The translations under genes and the position numbers were made by a program. The notes under the pieces were generated by a model that did no database searches, had not been told where the DNA came from, and saw nothing but the letters and a program-made list of their open reading frames with translations. A DNA stretch of 64,000 bases from NCBI RefSeq assembly GCF_018343695.1, contig NZ_JAGYPJ010000001.1, positions 3,881,744-3,945,743 on the forward strand, written 5' to 3'. Positions 8,730-18,126 of this stretch are shown piece after piece. This stretch comes from Lederbergia citrisecunda (GTDB lineage: Bacteria > Bacillota > Bacilli > Bacillales > Bacillaceae_C). Within the stretch, counting starts at the first letter, position 1. Every line of letters starts with the position of its first letter.

Positions 8730-8757
8730 AACTATTCAATTGTTTTATTGAATAGTT
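8730..8757. promoter_or_regulatory. Operator of the ArsR-rhodanese gene
   Basis: AACTATTCAAT and ATTGAATAGTT form a perfect 11-bp inverted repeat with a 6-bp spacer, 14 bp upstream of the TTG start. Size and spacing fit ArsR-family operators. Confidence 0.65.
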
Positions 8758-8759
8758 TC

Positions 8760-9080
8760 ATTGTAATTGTCTATATCTTACAGGTCAAATAAAAAAGTCT
8801 TTCGCTTCTGTTGTTCGCAAGGCCTAGAAGACATTCAGCAAAAGGCATTAATTTTAAGGGAAGAAATATACATTGTGCTTATTCCAAGAATAAGGTTACA
8901 CAAGCAGAGTTTCCTGATAATGTATCGAAAAGCAGGACACAATAGGCATGGCAGATTGTACTTAAGCCATTAGATTAGATGACATGCTGGAACTTGAAGC
9001 ACATTGATAATTGGATTAATTAGATATGTAGACTAAAATTAAATTAATGATTACTAATTAAACCGAAAGAGAGTCGATTT
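8760..9080. other. Intergenic stretch, no gene supported
   Basis: About 320 bp. A 68-codon open frame at 8767-8973 has no ribosome site and no family resemblance. No RNA motif recognised. Confidence 0.4.
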
Positions 9081-9082
9081 GT

Positions 9083-9505
9083 GTGAACAACATAACAAAA
9101 TTAAAAATATTAAAGCCAGCTAAAGATCTATTTGAAGCCTTTGTTGATCCTGCAAAAATCGGAAATTTTTGGTTTTCATCGAGTTCAGAAAGATGGGAAC
9201 AAGGTAAGACGATAACATTGAGATATAATGAATACGATGCTCAAGGGGATATAGAAGTAATCGAAATCGAGAAAAATAAGAAAATTGTGTTCCAGTGGGG
9301 AGAAGGACATATTGTAACAATTACTTTAAAAGAGTTGGATAACTCAAGCACTATTATTGAAGTTAAAGAAGAAGGTTTTAAAGAAAATGATGATGAGTTT
9401 ATAAGTCAGCTGATCGATAATAAAGAGGGATGGGTTTATATGTTGACTTGTTTAAAGGGGTATTTGGAATATGGTGTTAGTTTGAGAGCAGCATTAGTTA
9501 AATAA
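9083..9505 (+). CDS. SRPBCC (AHSA1-like) lipid-binding-fold protein
   Basis: 140 aa from GTG 9083; the upstream GAAAGAGAG is only a weak ribosome site. The order of elements (PAKDLFEAFVDPAKIGNFWF, then WEQGKTITLRY, IVFQWGEG, and GWVYMLTCLKGYLEYG near the end) matches the START/SRPBCC fold of the activator-of-Hsp90-ATPase-1 group, common in Bacillus as small ligand-binding proteins. The C-terminal GW motif is intact and the length is typical. The ligand is unknown. IS256 copy 1 is inserted 60 bp downstream. Confidence 0.8.
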   Translation: MNNITKLKILKPAKDLFEAFVDPAKIGNFWFSSSSERWEQGKTITLRYNEYDAQGDIEVIEIEKNKKIVFQWGEGHIVTITLKELDNSSTIIEVKEEGFKENDDEFISQLIDNKEGWVYMLTCLKGYLEYGVSLRAALVK

Positions 9506-9605
9506 AATGGGATACACATGTCGAATTTCGATATAGATATTGGTAAGTTGAATTTAAAGAAGGACTGGACGGTGCGGAAAAAGTTGTGTAAATAGGTTTC
9601 AAATC

Positions 9606-9653
9606 AATCCTCCTTGGCGAGAATTAGGATAACTAATTTTGCCAAGGAGGATT
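9606..9653 (+). promoter_or_regulatory. Hairpin hiding the transposase ribosome site
   Basis: AATCCTCCTTGGC (9606-9618) pairs perfectly with GCCAAGGAGGATT (9641-9653), which contains the Shine-Dalgarno of the transposase. An inner GAATTAG/CTAATTT stem extends it. Transcripts entering from outside would fold and block translation, a known way for insertion sequences to limit activation. The same hairpin is in copy 2 at 25235-25282. Confidence 0.65.
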
Positions 9654-9660
9654 TTTCGTC

Positions 9661-10860
9661 ATGAAATTACCAAAGGAATTAATCAAAGAAATGGTAAAGG
9701 AACAAAAGTTCACTAGTACCGATCAAATTATGGAAACGATCAAGGAGATGTTTTCCAATGTCTTGGAGGAAGTGCTCAAATGCGAAATTGATGAGCAGTT
9801 GGGTTATGAAAAGCACCAACGTCGGAGTGATGGACCTAATAACTATCGAAATGGTTCAACAAAACGGAAACTAAAAACGCAATTTGGCGAAGTTGAAATA
9901 AACGTTCCTAGAGATAGAAATGGCTCGTATGAGCCACAAATTTTGGATAAATACCAAAGAAATGTGGACGGGCTGGAAGAGAAAATTCTTTCTCTTTACG
10001 CACATGGTATGTCTACCAGAGATATCAAGGAACAAGTCAAGGATCTCTATAATATTGAGATTTCCTCAGAGCTAGTTAGTAAGATTAGCGAAAAGATTAT
10101 GCCACAAGTAAATGAGTGGCAAAGCCGTCCACTTGAAGCCTATTATCCTTTTATTTTCATGGATGCCATTCATTATAAAATTCGGGATAATCACCAAATT
10201 GTCTCGAAGGCGGCCTATGTGGTATTGGGTATTAACAATGAAGGTTATAAAGAAATATTAGGCATCTGGGTTGGGGGAAATGAAAGTAGTAAGTTTTGGT
10301 TAGGTGTGTTGAACGATTTGAAAACGAGAGGCGTTAAAACGGTTAATCTTTTCTGTGTAGATGGGCTTACAGGATTCAGAGAAGCCATACAAGCCGTGTA
10401 TCCTTTCGCTGGAATTCAACGTTGTATCATTCACCAGATACGTTCAAGTACTAAATATGTTTCTTATAAACACTTAAAGGAATTTGTCGCTGATTTAAAG
10501 CTAATCTATACTTCAATTAACGAAGAATCGGGTATGGAAAGGCTCAAAGAATTTAAAGAAAAATGGGGTAAAGAGTATCCAACTGCAGTTAAATCATGGG
10601 AAGAAAATTGGGATATTTTAGCTACCTTTTTTGCATATCCGCCCGAAATTAGGAAAATAATATATACTACGAATGTAATAGAAGGGTTACATCGTCAATT
10701 TAGAAAAGTGACCAAAACAAAATCCATTTTCCCTAATGATGATAGCTTAAGGAAAATGCTCTATTTGGCATCTCAAAATATTACAAAAAAATGGAAGATG
10801 CGTTATCGTAATTGGGATATAATCTTGAGCCAACTTGAGATTTTAAATCAAACATCATAA
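9661..10860 (+). CDS. IS256-family (Mutator) transposase
   Basis: 399 aa, ATG 9661 after AAGGAGG. The family pattern is clear: an N-terminal region with NNYRNGSTKRKLKTQFGEVE, then the DDE catalytic core with FMDAIHYKIRD (first Asp), LFCVDGLTGFREAI (second Asp) and TTNVIEGLHRQFRKVTK (Glu), the signature of Mutator transposases. Length is usual and no stop interrupts it, so it should be active. It is identical in protein to the copy at 25290, indicating recent transposition. Confidence 0.95.
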   Translation: MKLPKELIKEMVKEQKFTSTDQIMETIKEMFSNVLEEVLKCEIDEQLGYEKHQRRSDGPNNYRNGSTKRKLKTQFGEVEINVPRDRNGSYEPQILDKYQRNVDGLEEKILSLYAHGMSTRDIKEQVKDLYNIEISSELVSKISEKIMPQVNEWQSRPLEAYYPFIFMDAIHYKIRDNHQIVSKAAYVVLGINNEGYKEILGIWVGGNESSKFWLGVLNDLKTRGVKTVNLFCVDGLTGFREAIQAVYPFAGIQRCIIHQIRSSTKYVSYKHLKEFVADLKLIYTSINEESGMERLKEFKEKWGKEYPTAVKSWEENWDILATFFAYPPEIRKIIYTTNVIEGLHRQFRKVTKTKSIFPNDDSLRKMLYLASQNITKKWKMRYRNWDIILSQLEILNQTS

Positions 10861-11124
10861 TTGGGGACTCTGTCCCCAAACCCCTGAAGTTTAACGCATT
10901 TGTTTTCCCTAAAACGGATGAAAAAACGGACAGATCAAGTCCGTCCGTTTTAGTGTAAAAACCATAAAATCGCTCGGGTTGCACTTCTGCATTGCCCTAT
11001 CCTGTTTTATGGTAAAAGGCAATAATAGTTTTGCCAGATTGTATTTTTTCATACCTATTATTTCTTGCCTTGCGAAGATTATAGAATACTACTTACACAA
11101 GATTTTACGCAGATCCAAGGACTG

Positions 11125-11580
11125 TTAAAATGTTTTCTTAAAATACGTAGCGGACTCACTATAGCCGATGGATTCATAAAACTTACCTGCTCTTCTAGTA
11201 GCAAGTGCAACTAATTTAGATCCTCTTTCTTTAGATAACTTCTCTGCTTCTGCCATTAAATGCTTACCGATATTCTTTCTTCTATATGGTTCTAACACAA
11301 AAAGCTCCTCAACCCAGCTGATGATTCCGTTCGCATAGAATGCTGGATGGTGGAGTACTAATACATATCCAATTAGGTTTTGTGCCTTTTCAGCAACAAC
11401 TAAATCAACATTTTTATCATCTAAAAGTGATTTGAAAACATTTGAAAAGTCAACTTCATTAACATCAAAACTTGTTGCTAAGCCCTTAGCCAACCCAAAT
11501 AGTTCTTCCTTATCGTCACTTTTTGCCTTTCTGTAAATAACATCCTTGTTTGTTTCTAAACTATGCTCTTTTCGTTTCAT
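11125..11580 (-). CDS. GNAT-family acetyltransferase
   Basis: 151 aa from ATG 11580 with GAGGTGATTTAG upstream. The GNAT acetyl-CoA motif A is seen in the segment ELFVLEPYRRKNIGKHLM (R-R-x-x-x-G-K), and the C-terminal FYESIGYSES is the usual motif B. Function is N- or O-acetyl transfer to an unknown small molecule or protein. The stop codon is 8 bp from IS256 copy 1, so the frame is intact; natural readout into the neighbouring region is now separated by the element. Confidence 0.85.
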   Translation of the reverse strand: MKRKEHSLETNKDVIYRKAKSDDKEELFGLAKGLATSFDVNEVDFSNVFKSLLDDKNVDLVVAEKAQNLIGYVLVLHHPAFYANGIISWVEELFVLEPYRRKNIGKHLMAEAEKLSKERGSKLVALATRRAGKFYESIGYSESATYFKKTF

Positions 11581-11762
11581 CTAAATCACCTCATATGCTA
11601 TCTACTAAAACTGGAGATGCCTTCATTAATTTTCAACAAATAAGGTACTTTATCCTTCTTGGAGATAAGCATCTTTTAATTTAGCTATATTGAATAAAGT
11701 TTGATAATTTAAAATAAATATCCTTACAAATCTATTAAAAAACAAAAATAGGAGTGATTGAG

Positions 11763-12587
11763 GTGTTAATAGAACCTTTACACATTGCTGTACCAACTGC
11801 ATTTTTCAAAGATGAGTCTTTAAACGTGCAAGGGACTATAGACCATATAAAATATTTATATAGTCAAGGGATCAAATCTGTTCTTGTTTGTGGGTCTACA
11901 GGAGAGCAACATAGTTTGAATCTGAGAGAAAAAATTGACTTACTTAATGCTGTATTAAAAGAAGAAGAGCTTATAAACAACATGGAGGTACTTTTTGGTG
12001 TATCATCTATCAGACAAGTAGAGGCAGTTGAGCTTGCAAAAGCGATTCGTAATACAAAAATAGCAGGAATTTTACTTGGATATCCACCTTATATTCTTCC
12101 ATCTCAAGAGGAAGCATTGGGCTATTCAGAGAAGATAATTGATCTAACTAATAAGCCAACTATATTATATAACAATCCAAAAAGAACAGGATTTGATTTA
12201 TCCTTAGACAGTATCATTTACTTAAGTATGAAAGAGTTTGTAATAGGAATAAAAGAAGCAGGAAATAAAGATAAAATTAAAACACTGAAAAATAAGATTC
12301 ATTCTAGTTTTTATTATTATGCTGGTGGGGAAATAGATTTGGAAGATAAAGTGAAAATAGGATTTAATCGTTTATCTTCAATTTCGGGAAATATATCCCC
12401 TGATGAAACAAAAAAATGGTTTATGAAGATGCTTAGAAATGAGCCAATAACTGAACAAGAAAACTTAGATATAACAAACATTTTACAACACGTGTATACA
12501 GGGTCCCCTCTAGTAAATTTAAAGAGAATGATAAATGAAAAAGGGATTGAAATAGGCATCTGTAGAAGTCCTTTAGGAAACATATAA
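11763..12587 (+). CDS. DapA-family (class I aldolase) lyase
   Basis: 274 aa. GTG 11763 is chosen over 11754 because AGGAG then lies 8 nt upstream. The beta/alpha barrel shows GSTGEQHSL near the N terminus, Tyr in TILYNNPKRTG and the Schiff-base Lys in VIGIKEAG, so the aldolase chemistry is retained. The family includes dihydrodipicolinate synthase, N-acetylneuraminate lyase and keto-deoxy sugar aldolases. True DapA is unlikely since the gene is isolated from lysine genes; the substrate cannot be told. Confidence 0.82.
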   Translation: MLIEPLHIAVPTAFFKDESLNVQGTIDHIKYLYSQGIKSVLVCGSTGEQHSLNLREKIDLLNAVLKEEELINNMEVLFGVSSIRQVEAVELAKAIRNTKIAGILLGYPPYILPSQEEALGYSEKIIDLTNKPTILYNNPKRTGFDLSLDSIIYLSMKEFVIGIKEAGNKDKIKTLKNKIHSSFYYYAGGEIDLEDKVKIGFNRLSSISGNISPDETKKWFMKMLRNEPITEQENLDITNILQHVYTGSPLVNLKRMINEKGIEIGICRSPLGNI

Positions 12588-12678
12588 CAAAGAAAATAAT
12601 AATAAAATAAAAAGTTCATAAAAAAGAATAGAAGTCTTTTGATCAATCCTTTTTTTAGTTACAGTTAAAAGTTAAAAA

Positions 12679-12726
12679 GCACTACGAACAACTCGCTTAT
12701 TTAGCTGTTTGTAGTGCCTCTTTTTT
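12679..12726. terminator. Terminator between the DapA-like gene and ileS
   Basis: GCACTACGAACA pairs with TGTTTGTAGTGC (one G-T pair), followed by CTCTTTTTT on the plus strand. Confidence 0.75.
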
Positions 12727-12735
12727 AACAATACT

Positions 12736-15700
12736 CTAATATTTCAATGAGACCTTTACTATCTCATCACCAAATTTCACATCAAAATATTGTTTGGAAT
12801 CATTTAGCTTTTTAAAACTAATGTGGTGAACAAGTATGCTCTCTTTAATTAGGCTCTCAAAACGTTGAATGATTTCATAAACATCTTCCGTTGCTGAAAT
12901 ATTGATCGATATATACATCTCGATAGGTAAGTTTAATTTTTTTCGAAAATCCTGTATGGCTCTAATTAAGTCTCTAACTTGACCTTCCTCTATTAGTTGA
13001 GGCGTGAGTGTTGTATCTACGATTACCTTTAGTTGCTGATCGCCCGCCATCTCGAAGCCAGATGAAACTATATATTCAACATTAATATGCTCTTTCTGTA
13101 AAGTTACAACTTGCCCCTTTACATTGATTTGTAGTTGCCCATCTTTTAATAACGATTTCTTCTCAGAATAAGGAATATGGTCCACATATGCTTTAACTTC
13201 GTTTACCAATTTCCCAAATGCAGCACCTGCTGTTTTAAAATTTAATTTAATGACAGTCGTTTCATATCGGGATAGGTCATCTGCGTAAACAACCTCTTTA
13301 ACATTGAGCTCTTCTTTAATAATATCTGTATAGGCTTGTGAAAGACGTTCTCCTTCTTTACGATATACAATCATTTTTTGTAAGGGCTGCTTAACTTTAA
13401 TGCCTTTGGTATTGCGAATACTACGACCATGCTCAACTATTTTTAAGATTGTTTGCATGTTTGCCTCTAAAGCAGGATTAATCATTGAATCATTAGCTTT
13501 TGGATAGTTTTGTAAGTGAACACTACCTTGATATAACTTTAAATGAATGTCTTCAGCTACATATGGGGCAAATGGAGCTAACAATCGGCTGATTGCGCTT
13601 AACGTTTCAAATAGTGTTGAATACGCAGCTAGCTTATCTTCTGAAAGTCCAGAAGCCCAAAACCGATGTCTTGACCTTCGAACATACCAATTACTCAATT
13701 CTTCGACTAATTCTGCAATCTCACGTGTTGATTGAGTAAATTGATAGCGATCCATATAACCTTCAACGAGTTTGATTGTACTATGCAGTCGTGAGAGGAT
13801 CCATTTATCTAAGATTGTTCTCTTACCTGTGTGCTGTTTATCATACACATATCCATCTATTTTCGCGTACATGGCATAAAACTTATACGTATTATCTAGT
13901 GTATCAATCAATTTTGATTTGGCATCTTGCACTATTTTTTTGGAAAAGCGTTTCGGATTCCACGGTGAGCTATCAACTAGGAAGGCCCATCGAAGTGCAT
14001 CTGCACCGTATTCTTGTATGAGTTCAGCAGGATCTAAGGCATTTCCTTTACTTTTGGACATTTTTTGGCCGTGTTCATCGAGAACATGCCCGAGAGATAG
14101 GACGCTTTTATAAGGCGCCTTTCCTGTGAATAGGGTGGAAACAGCGAGTAGGCTGTAGAAAAATCCTCTCGTTTGGTCAACTCCTTCAATAACGACATCC
14201 GCAGGGAATTGCTTTTCGAATTTTTCTTTATCTCCAAAAGGATAATGGTACTGTGCAAAGGGCATCGAACCACTGTCAAACCAAACATCAATCACTTCAG
14301 GCGTTCTTTGCATGATACCTTTACATTTTGGACAGGTACACTGTACTTCGTCAATATATGGCTTATGCAACTCGACATCATTTGGTACTGGTACTGCCGC
14401 TAATTTTTGCAGCTCCTCGATGCTGCTAGGTGCTTCTTCATGCTGGCAATCAGAACATACCCAAACATTTAAAGGTGTCCCCCAGTATCGATTTCTACTT
14501 ATATTCCAATCAACGAGATTTTCGAGAAAGTTGCCAAATCGACCATCCTTAATATGATCAGGATACCATGTAACCGTTGCATTGTTCGCAAGCATTTTGT
14601 CTTTTAATGATGACATATTGATAAACCAGCTATCAGTCGCATAGTAAAGCAATGGAGAATCACATCTCCAACAATGTGGGTAACTGTGTTCATACCTTTC
14701 TTTATGATAAAGCTTCCCTTGTTCAGAGAGCATTTTAATAATCTCAACGTCACAGTCCTTTACAAATCGTCCCGAAAGTTCTAAAACGTCAGCTGTGTAA
14801 CGTCCTTGTTGATCAACCACATTGATAAAGGATAAACCATTTTGCTGAACGGTTTTATAGTCTTCTTCACCATAAGCTGGTGCCATGTGAACAATACCAG
14901 TTCCACTATCTTCTGTGACAAAATCAGCTAATACGACACAATGCCCTTTCTCGATTGCTACATAATTAAACGGTGGAGCGTAATGTAAACCTTCAAATTC
15001 AAGACCACAATGCTCACTTAACACCTCTGCATGCTCACCAAGCACTTTTTCTACTAATGATTTAGCAACGATATAAATCTCATTTTCTTTTCGAGCGCGC
15101 ACATACTTTAATGTTGGATTCATCGCAAGTGCAACGTTTGCTGGCAATGTCCATGGTGTCGTTGTCCAACCTAAGAAATATTCTTCGGTAGCATCAAGAC
15201 GCTTGAATTTTACGGTCGCCGATAAATCTTTAACATCTTTATAGCCTTGTGCAACCTCATGTGAACTTAAAGAAGTTTGACAGCTAGGGCAGTATGGTGA
15301 AACACGATGCCCTTTATACAATCTTCCATCTTTGTGAACTTTGCTTAAGATATTCCATACACTTTCGATGTATTCATTACTTAAAGTCAGATATGGACTA
15401 TCCATATCTACCCAATAGCCTAGCTCCTCGGTAAAAGAACGCCATTTTTTCTCGTAGGTGAATACACTTTCCTTGCATTGATTGATAAAAGGCTCCACTC
15501 CATAGCGTTCAATCTCTTGTTTCCCGGAAATACCGAGTTGCTTTTCAACACCAAGTTCAACGGGAAGACCATGAGTATCCCAGCCAGCCTTTCTTTCCAC
15601 TTGAAAGCCCTGCATTGTTTTGTATCTTGCTACTACATCTTTAATCGTTCGACCAAATGCATGACCTACATGGGGGAGACCATTCGCAGTCGGTGGTCCT

Positions 15701-15831
15701 TCATAAAAAACAAAAGGAGTTTTACCTTCTCTTATTTGAACGGATTGTTTAAAAGTATCTGCTTCTGACCAATAATTGCGTATTTGCTCTTCACGCTGTA
15801 AAACTGTTTCTTTCTTTTCATTAGAGTTCAT
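12736..15831 (-). CDS. ileS: Isoleucyl-tRNA synthetase, long eukaryote-like form (IleRS2 type)
   Basis: 1031 aa from ATG 15831; the longer frame to 15948 runs back into the T-box and is rejected. Class I motifs are HVGH (residues 54-57) and KMSKS near residue 600; the editing domain follows GWTTTPWTLPANVALA. Length and the sequence around the active site resemble the second, eukaryote-like IleRS found beside a standard enzyme in several Bacillus species and associated with reduced mupirocin sensitivity. The C-terminal region is the longer form without the zinc-ribbon end usual for bacterial IleRS1. Controlled by an isoleucine T-box. Confidence 0.92.
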   Translation of the reverse strand: MNSNEKKETVLQREEQIRNYWSEADTFKQSVQIREGKTPFVFYEGPPTANGLPHVGHAFGRTIKDVVARYKTMQGFQVERKAGWDTHGLPVELGVEKQLGISGKQEIERYGVEPFINQCKESVFTYEKKWRSFTEELGYWVDMDSPYLTLSNEYIESVWNILSKVHKDGRLYKGHRVSPYCPSCQTSLSSHEVAQGYKDVKDLSATVKFKRLDATEEYFLGWTTTPWTLPANVALAMNPTLKYVRARKENEIYIVAKSLVEKVLGEHAEVLSEHCGLEFEGLHYAPPFNYVAIEKGHCVVLADFVTEDSGTGIVHMAPAYGEEDYKTVQQNGLSFINVVDQQGRYTADVLELSGRFVKDCDVEIIKMLSEQGKLYHKERYEHSYPHCWRCDSPLLYYATDSWFINMSSLKDKMLANNATVTWYPDHIKDGRFGNFLENLVDWNISRNRYWGTPLNVWVCSDCQHEEAPSSIEELQKLAAVPVPNDVELHKPYIDEVQCTCPKCKGIMQRTPEVIDVWFDSGSMPFAQYHYPFGDKEKFEKQFPADVVIEGVDQTRGFFYSLLAVSTLFTGKAPYKSVLSLGHVLDEHGQKMSKSKGNALDPAELIQEYGADALRWAFLVDSSPWNPKRFSKKIVQDAKSKLIDTLDNTYKFYAMYAKIDGYVYDKQHTGKRTILDKWILSRLHSTIKLVEGYMDRYQFTQSTREIAELVEELSNWYVRRSRHRFWASGLSEDKLAAYSTLFETLSAISRLLAPFAPYVAEDIHLKLYQGSVHLQNYPKANDSMINPALEANMQTILKIVEHGRSIRNTKGIKVKQPLQKMIVYRKEGERLSQAYTDIIKEELNVKEVVYADDLSRYETTVIKLNFKTAGAAFGKLVNEVKAYVDHIPYSEKKSLLKDGQLQINVKGQVVTLQKEHINVEYIVSSGFEMAGDQQLKVIVDTTLTPQLIEEGQVRDLIRAIQDFRKKLNLPIEMYISINISATEDVYEIIQRFESLIKESILVHHISFKKLNDSKQYFDVKFGDEIVKVSLKY

Positions 15832-15861
15832 AGATATCGCTCCTAAACAATTTTTTAAAAG

Positions 15862-16115
15862 CACACAAAAACCCCGTCCCAAGTAAAGGGACGGGGTTAA
15901 CCGCGATACCACCCTAATTCTATTGATCCGATCAATAGCACTTAGCAACGTACAATCATACGTGTTCCTTTTAACGGTAGAAACCCGGTTAGACTTACTA
16001 AAAAATTCAGCCTAACTTCTCAGAGGGGATTTTCGCGTAACACTCGAACACTGACTTGCACCTTAATGTCAGCTCTCTGTGGATCGAGACGAAACGCTAC
16101 TTTTTCTCATCAACG
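15862..16115 (-). promoter_or_regulatory. T-box riboswitch (Ile specifier ATC) of ileS
   Basis: On the minus strand Stem I opens with ACAGAGAGC (16080-16072); its specifier loop GAAAATCCCC carries ATC at 16030-16028, the isoleucine codon. The T-box core AGGGTGGTATCGCGG lies at 15915-15901 and is followed by an 11-bp terminator (15898-15870) with a T tract. Uncharged tRNA-Ile would stabilise the antiterminator and turn ileS on. Confidence 0.92.
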
Positions 16116-16319
16116 AATTTGTGTGCTTTTATTGGAGGTTATTTTAACAAACATGAAAGCGGTTGTCAAACTGTTCTGCAAATGTTGTGATTTAAATTTT
16201 TTTTAAAAGTTAAATGTGGATTTACAAGAAAGTTGTATTGTTTATAAAAATGTTGAGTTGCTTTTTTCTCTTCTAACATTTGGGGCATTCTAGTTCACCA
16301 AGAATAATAATTTTGATAT

Positions 16320-16754
16320 TTAGCTAGGTAATATCACACGTCTGTCAATAGGAGATCCCAATAAGATAGAAGTTCTGGTGCTTCCGAAAGGGATAAAATT
16401 TTCAATTAATCGTGTCAGTTCATCCGTTCCGTTTAATGCTGCCTTTATATAGTAATGAACATGTCCTGTAGCACGATGGCATTCGATAACATCAGGCTCG
16501 TTGGCAATCATTCGTTCAAATTCTTCCAGAGATACTCTAAGTTCACTTAATTCAATCATAACTAGTAACTTTTTTCCAACAGCCGCAGGAGGAACTAGGG
16601 CAAAGAAGCCTTCAATAATTCCTTTTTCTTGAAGACGCTTTAATCGTTCCGAGACACTAGGGCGACTAAGAGCTAATTTCTTCGATAACTCACTTATAGA
16701 GATACGCCCGTCCAACTGTAGTAGTCTAATCATATCAATATCGATCTGGTCCAT
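16320..16754 (-). CDS. Lrp/AsnC-family regulator
   Basis: 144 aa from ATG 16754. N-terminal helix-turn-helix (ISISELSKKLALSRPSVSERLKRL) is followed by an AsnC/RAM effector domain (GHVHYYIKAALNGTDELTRL). It is divergent from the YkvI-like transporter and ureohydrolase genes across about 260 bp, a usual layout for an Lrp-type local regulator of an amino-acid or amine catabolic operon. The effector is unknown; the neighbours suggest an arginine-like or guanidino compound. Confidence 0.88.
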   Translation of the reverse strand: MDQIDIDMIRLLQLDGRISISELSKKLALSRPSVSERLKRLQEKGIIEGFFALVPPAAVGKKLLVMIELSELRVSLEEFERMIANEPDVIECHRATGHVHYYIKAALNGTDELTRLIENFIPFGSTRTSILLGSPIDRRVILPS

Positions 16755-17013
16755 CTAATCACTTCTTTCAAATTGAATATATTGATCATTATTTTCCTTC
16801 AAATAGAAGTAATTACAGAGTGAATACCTCCATTTTAGTATGTAATTAGTACTCCAATTATACTATTATTATAAATACATATAAATTATTTGAAAAATAA
16901 AAATTTAAAGATTGATATGAAAAGAGGGCGATTCTTTAACGGGTTCGGAAATGAAATTTGGAGACAAACAGTCGATAAATAAAACGATCATTGGAAATAG
17001 AAAAGAGGTTAAC

Positions 17014-18117
17014 ATGAATAATTCTTTTAAAATTATTGTCTTAGCTGGTGCCTTTGTATCATTTATCCTAGGGGCGGGAACAGCAACAGGCCAAGAGATT
17101 TTGCAATTCTTTGTATCCTTTGGTTACCTTGGTATGGGTGCTATTTTAATTGCAGCGGTTTTACATATGTGGTTTGGTGCATATGCAATGGACGTAGGCC
17201 TCCGATTAAAGGCTGACGATTCAAAAGATGTTTTTATTTATTTTTGTGGGAAATATCTTGGAATCTTTTTTTATTGGTTTTCACAGTTATTTATATTAGT
17301 AGTTTTTGTTGTGATGATTTCCGGAGCAGGAGCAACTGTTTCTGAACACTTTGGTTCGGGAATTGTCACCGGTCGAGCAATCATGGCAATTCTAGTATTA
17401 ATTACAGCTTTATTACGATTAGAAACCATTATCAAAATTTTAGGAATTGCTGGTCCGATTATTATCGTTTTTGCCATCATTGTTGGAGCTGGAAGTTTTG
17501 ATTCAACAGGATTTTTACATGCAGGAGAGTTGATTGAGGAACTTAGCTTATTAAAGGCTACTAATTATTGGTGGCAGTCAGGGTTTGTTTATTCCTCTTT
17601 TGTTTTACTTGTAGCGCTACCTTTTCTAGCAAATTTAGGAAAGGATGAAGTGAAAAGAAAAAACGTGATTATTGGTGGGGCTTTAGGTGGCTTAATTATG
17701 TTGGTTGGGGTTTTTGCGATCTACATTGGTATCCTATCAAACATTGAAAAGCTTCATGCAAAAGATATACCAACATTATTTTTAGCGGACCAAATTAGTC
17801 CAATGTTAGCCTTTGTTTTTTCGATCATTTTGCTCATTGCCATTTATACAACAGCGGTTGGAATGCTTTGGACTGTAGCAACCCAGTTTTCAAAAGGGAA
17901 TATTATGAAATATAGAATCATCACTATTGCTTTGACGATTCTTGGCTTTTTCGGTGGTTTATTACCATTCGCTAAAATCATTGATCTTGTTTATCCAATT
18001 GTCGGATATATCGGTTTAATATTGATGGTTGGAATGTTATATCGTCAATTTATTAATAAGGGAAAAATTGAAAATACGGCTAATACACTAAGTATTAATA
18101 AAAATGTTAGTAAGTGA
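17014..18117 (+). CDS. YkvI-like membrane transporter
   Basis: 367 aa; ATG 17014 follows AAAGAGG. About ten membrane helices, with the first carrying the glycine-rich segment FILGAGTATGQEIL typical of APC-fold transporters, and similarity to the YkvI family of Bacillus. It precedes the ureohydrolase by 9 bp and is surely co-transcribed. Likely an importer of the substrate that the ureohydrolase splits (inference). Confidence 0.75.
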   Translation: MNNSFKIIVLAGAFVSFILGAGTATGQEILQFFVSFGYLGMGAILIAAVLHMWFGAYAMDVGLRLKADDSKDVFIYFCGKYLGIFFYWFSQLFILVVFVVMISGAGATVSEHFGSGIVTGRAIMAILVLITALLRLETIIKILGIAGPIIIVFAIIVGAGSFDSTGFLHAGELIEELSLLKATNYWWQSGFVYSSFVLLVALPFLANLGKDEVKRKNVIIGGALGGLIMLVGVFAIYIGILSNIEKLHAKDIPTLFLADQISPMLAFVFSIILLIAIYTTAVGMLWTVATQFSKGNIMKYRIITIALTILGFFGGLLPFAKIIDLVYPIVGYIGLILMVGMLYRQFINKGKIENTANTLSINKNVSK

Positions 18118-18126
18118 GGGAGTAAT

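Larger units (their letters stand above)
9568..11116 (+). mobile_element. IS256-family insertion sequence, copy 1 (1549 bp)
   Basis: The element runs from GACGGTGCGG to GCAGATCC and is flanked by an 8-bp target duplication AAGGACTG (9560-9567 and 11117-11124). The terminal repeats are imperfect: GTTGTGTAAATAG at the left corresponds to CTTGTGTAAGTAG at the right. One transposase gene is inside. The boundaries were set by comparison with the second copy at 25197. It lies between convergent genes, 8 bp beyond the GNAT stop codon, so it interrupts nothing. Confidence 0.95.

Noticed and set aside
8767-8973. 68-codon plus-strand frame after the ArsR-rhodanese gene
   Set aside because: No ribosome site and no family pattern.
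13547-15768. Several plus-strand frames inside ileS
   Set aside because: Shadows of the ileS codons; no ribosome sites or family patterns.
15832-15948. 39 extra codons at the ileS start
   Set aside because: They translate the T-box terminator and core; ATG 15831 begins the true IleRS N terminus.
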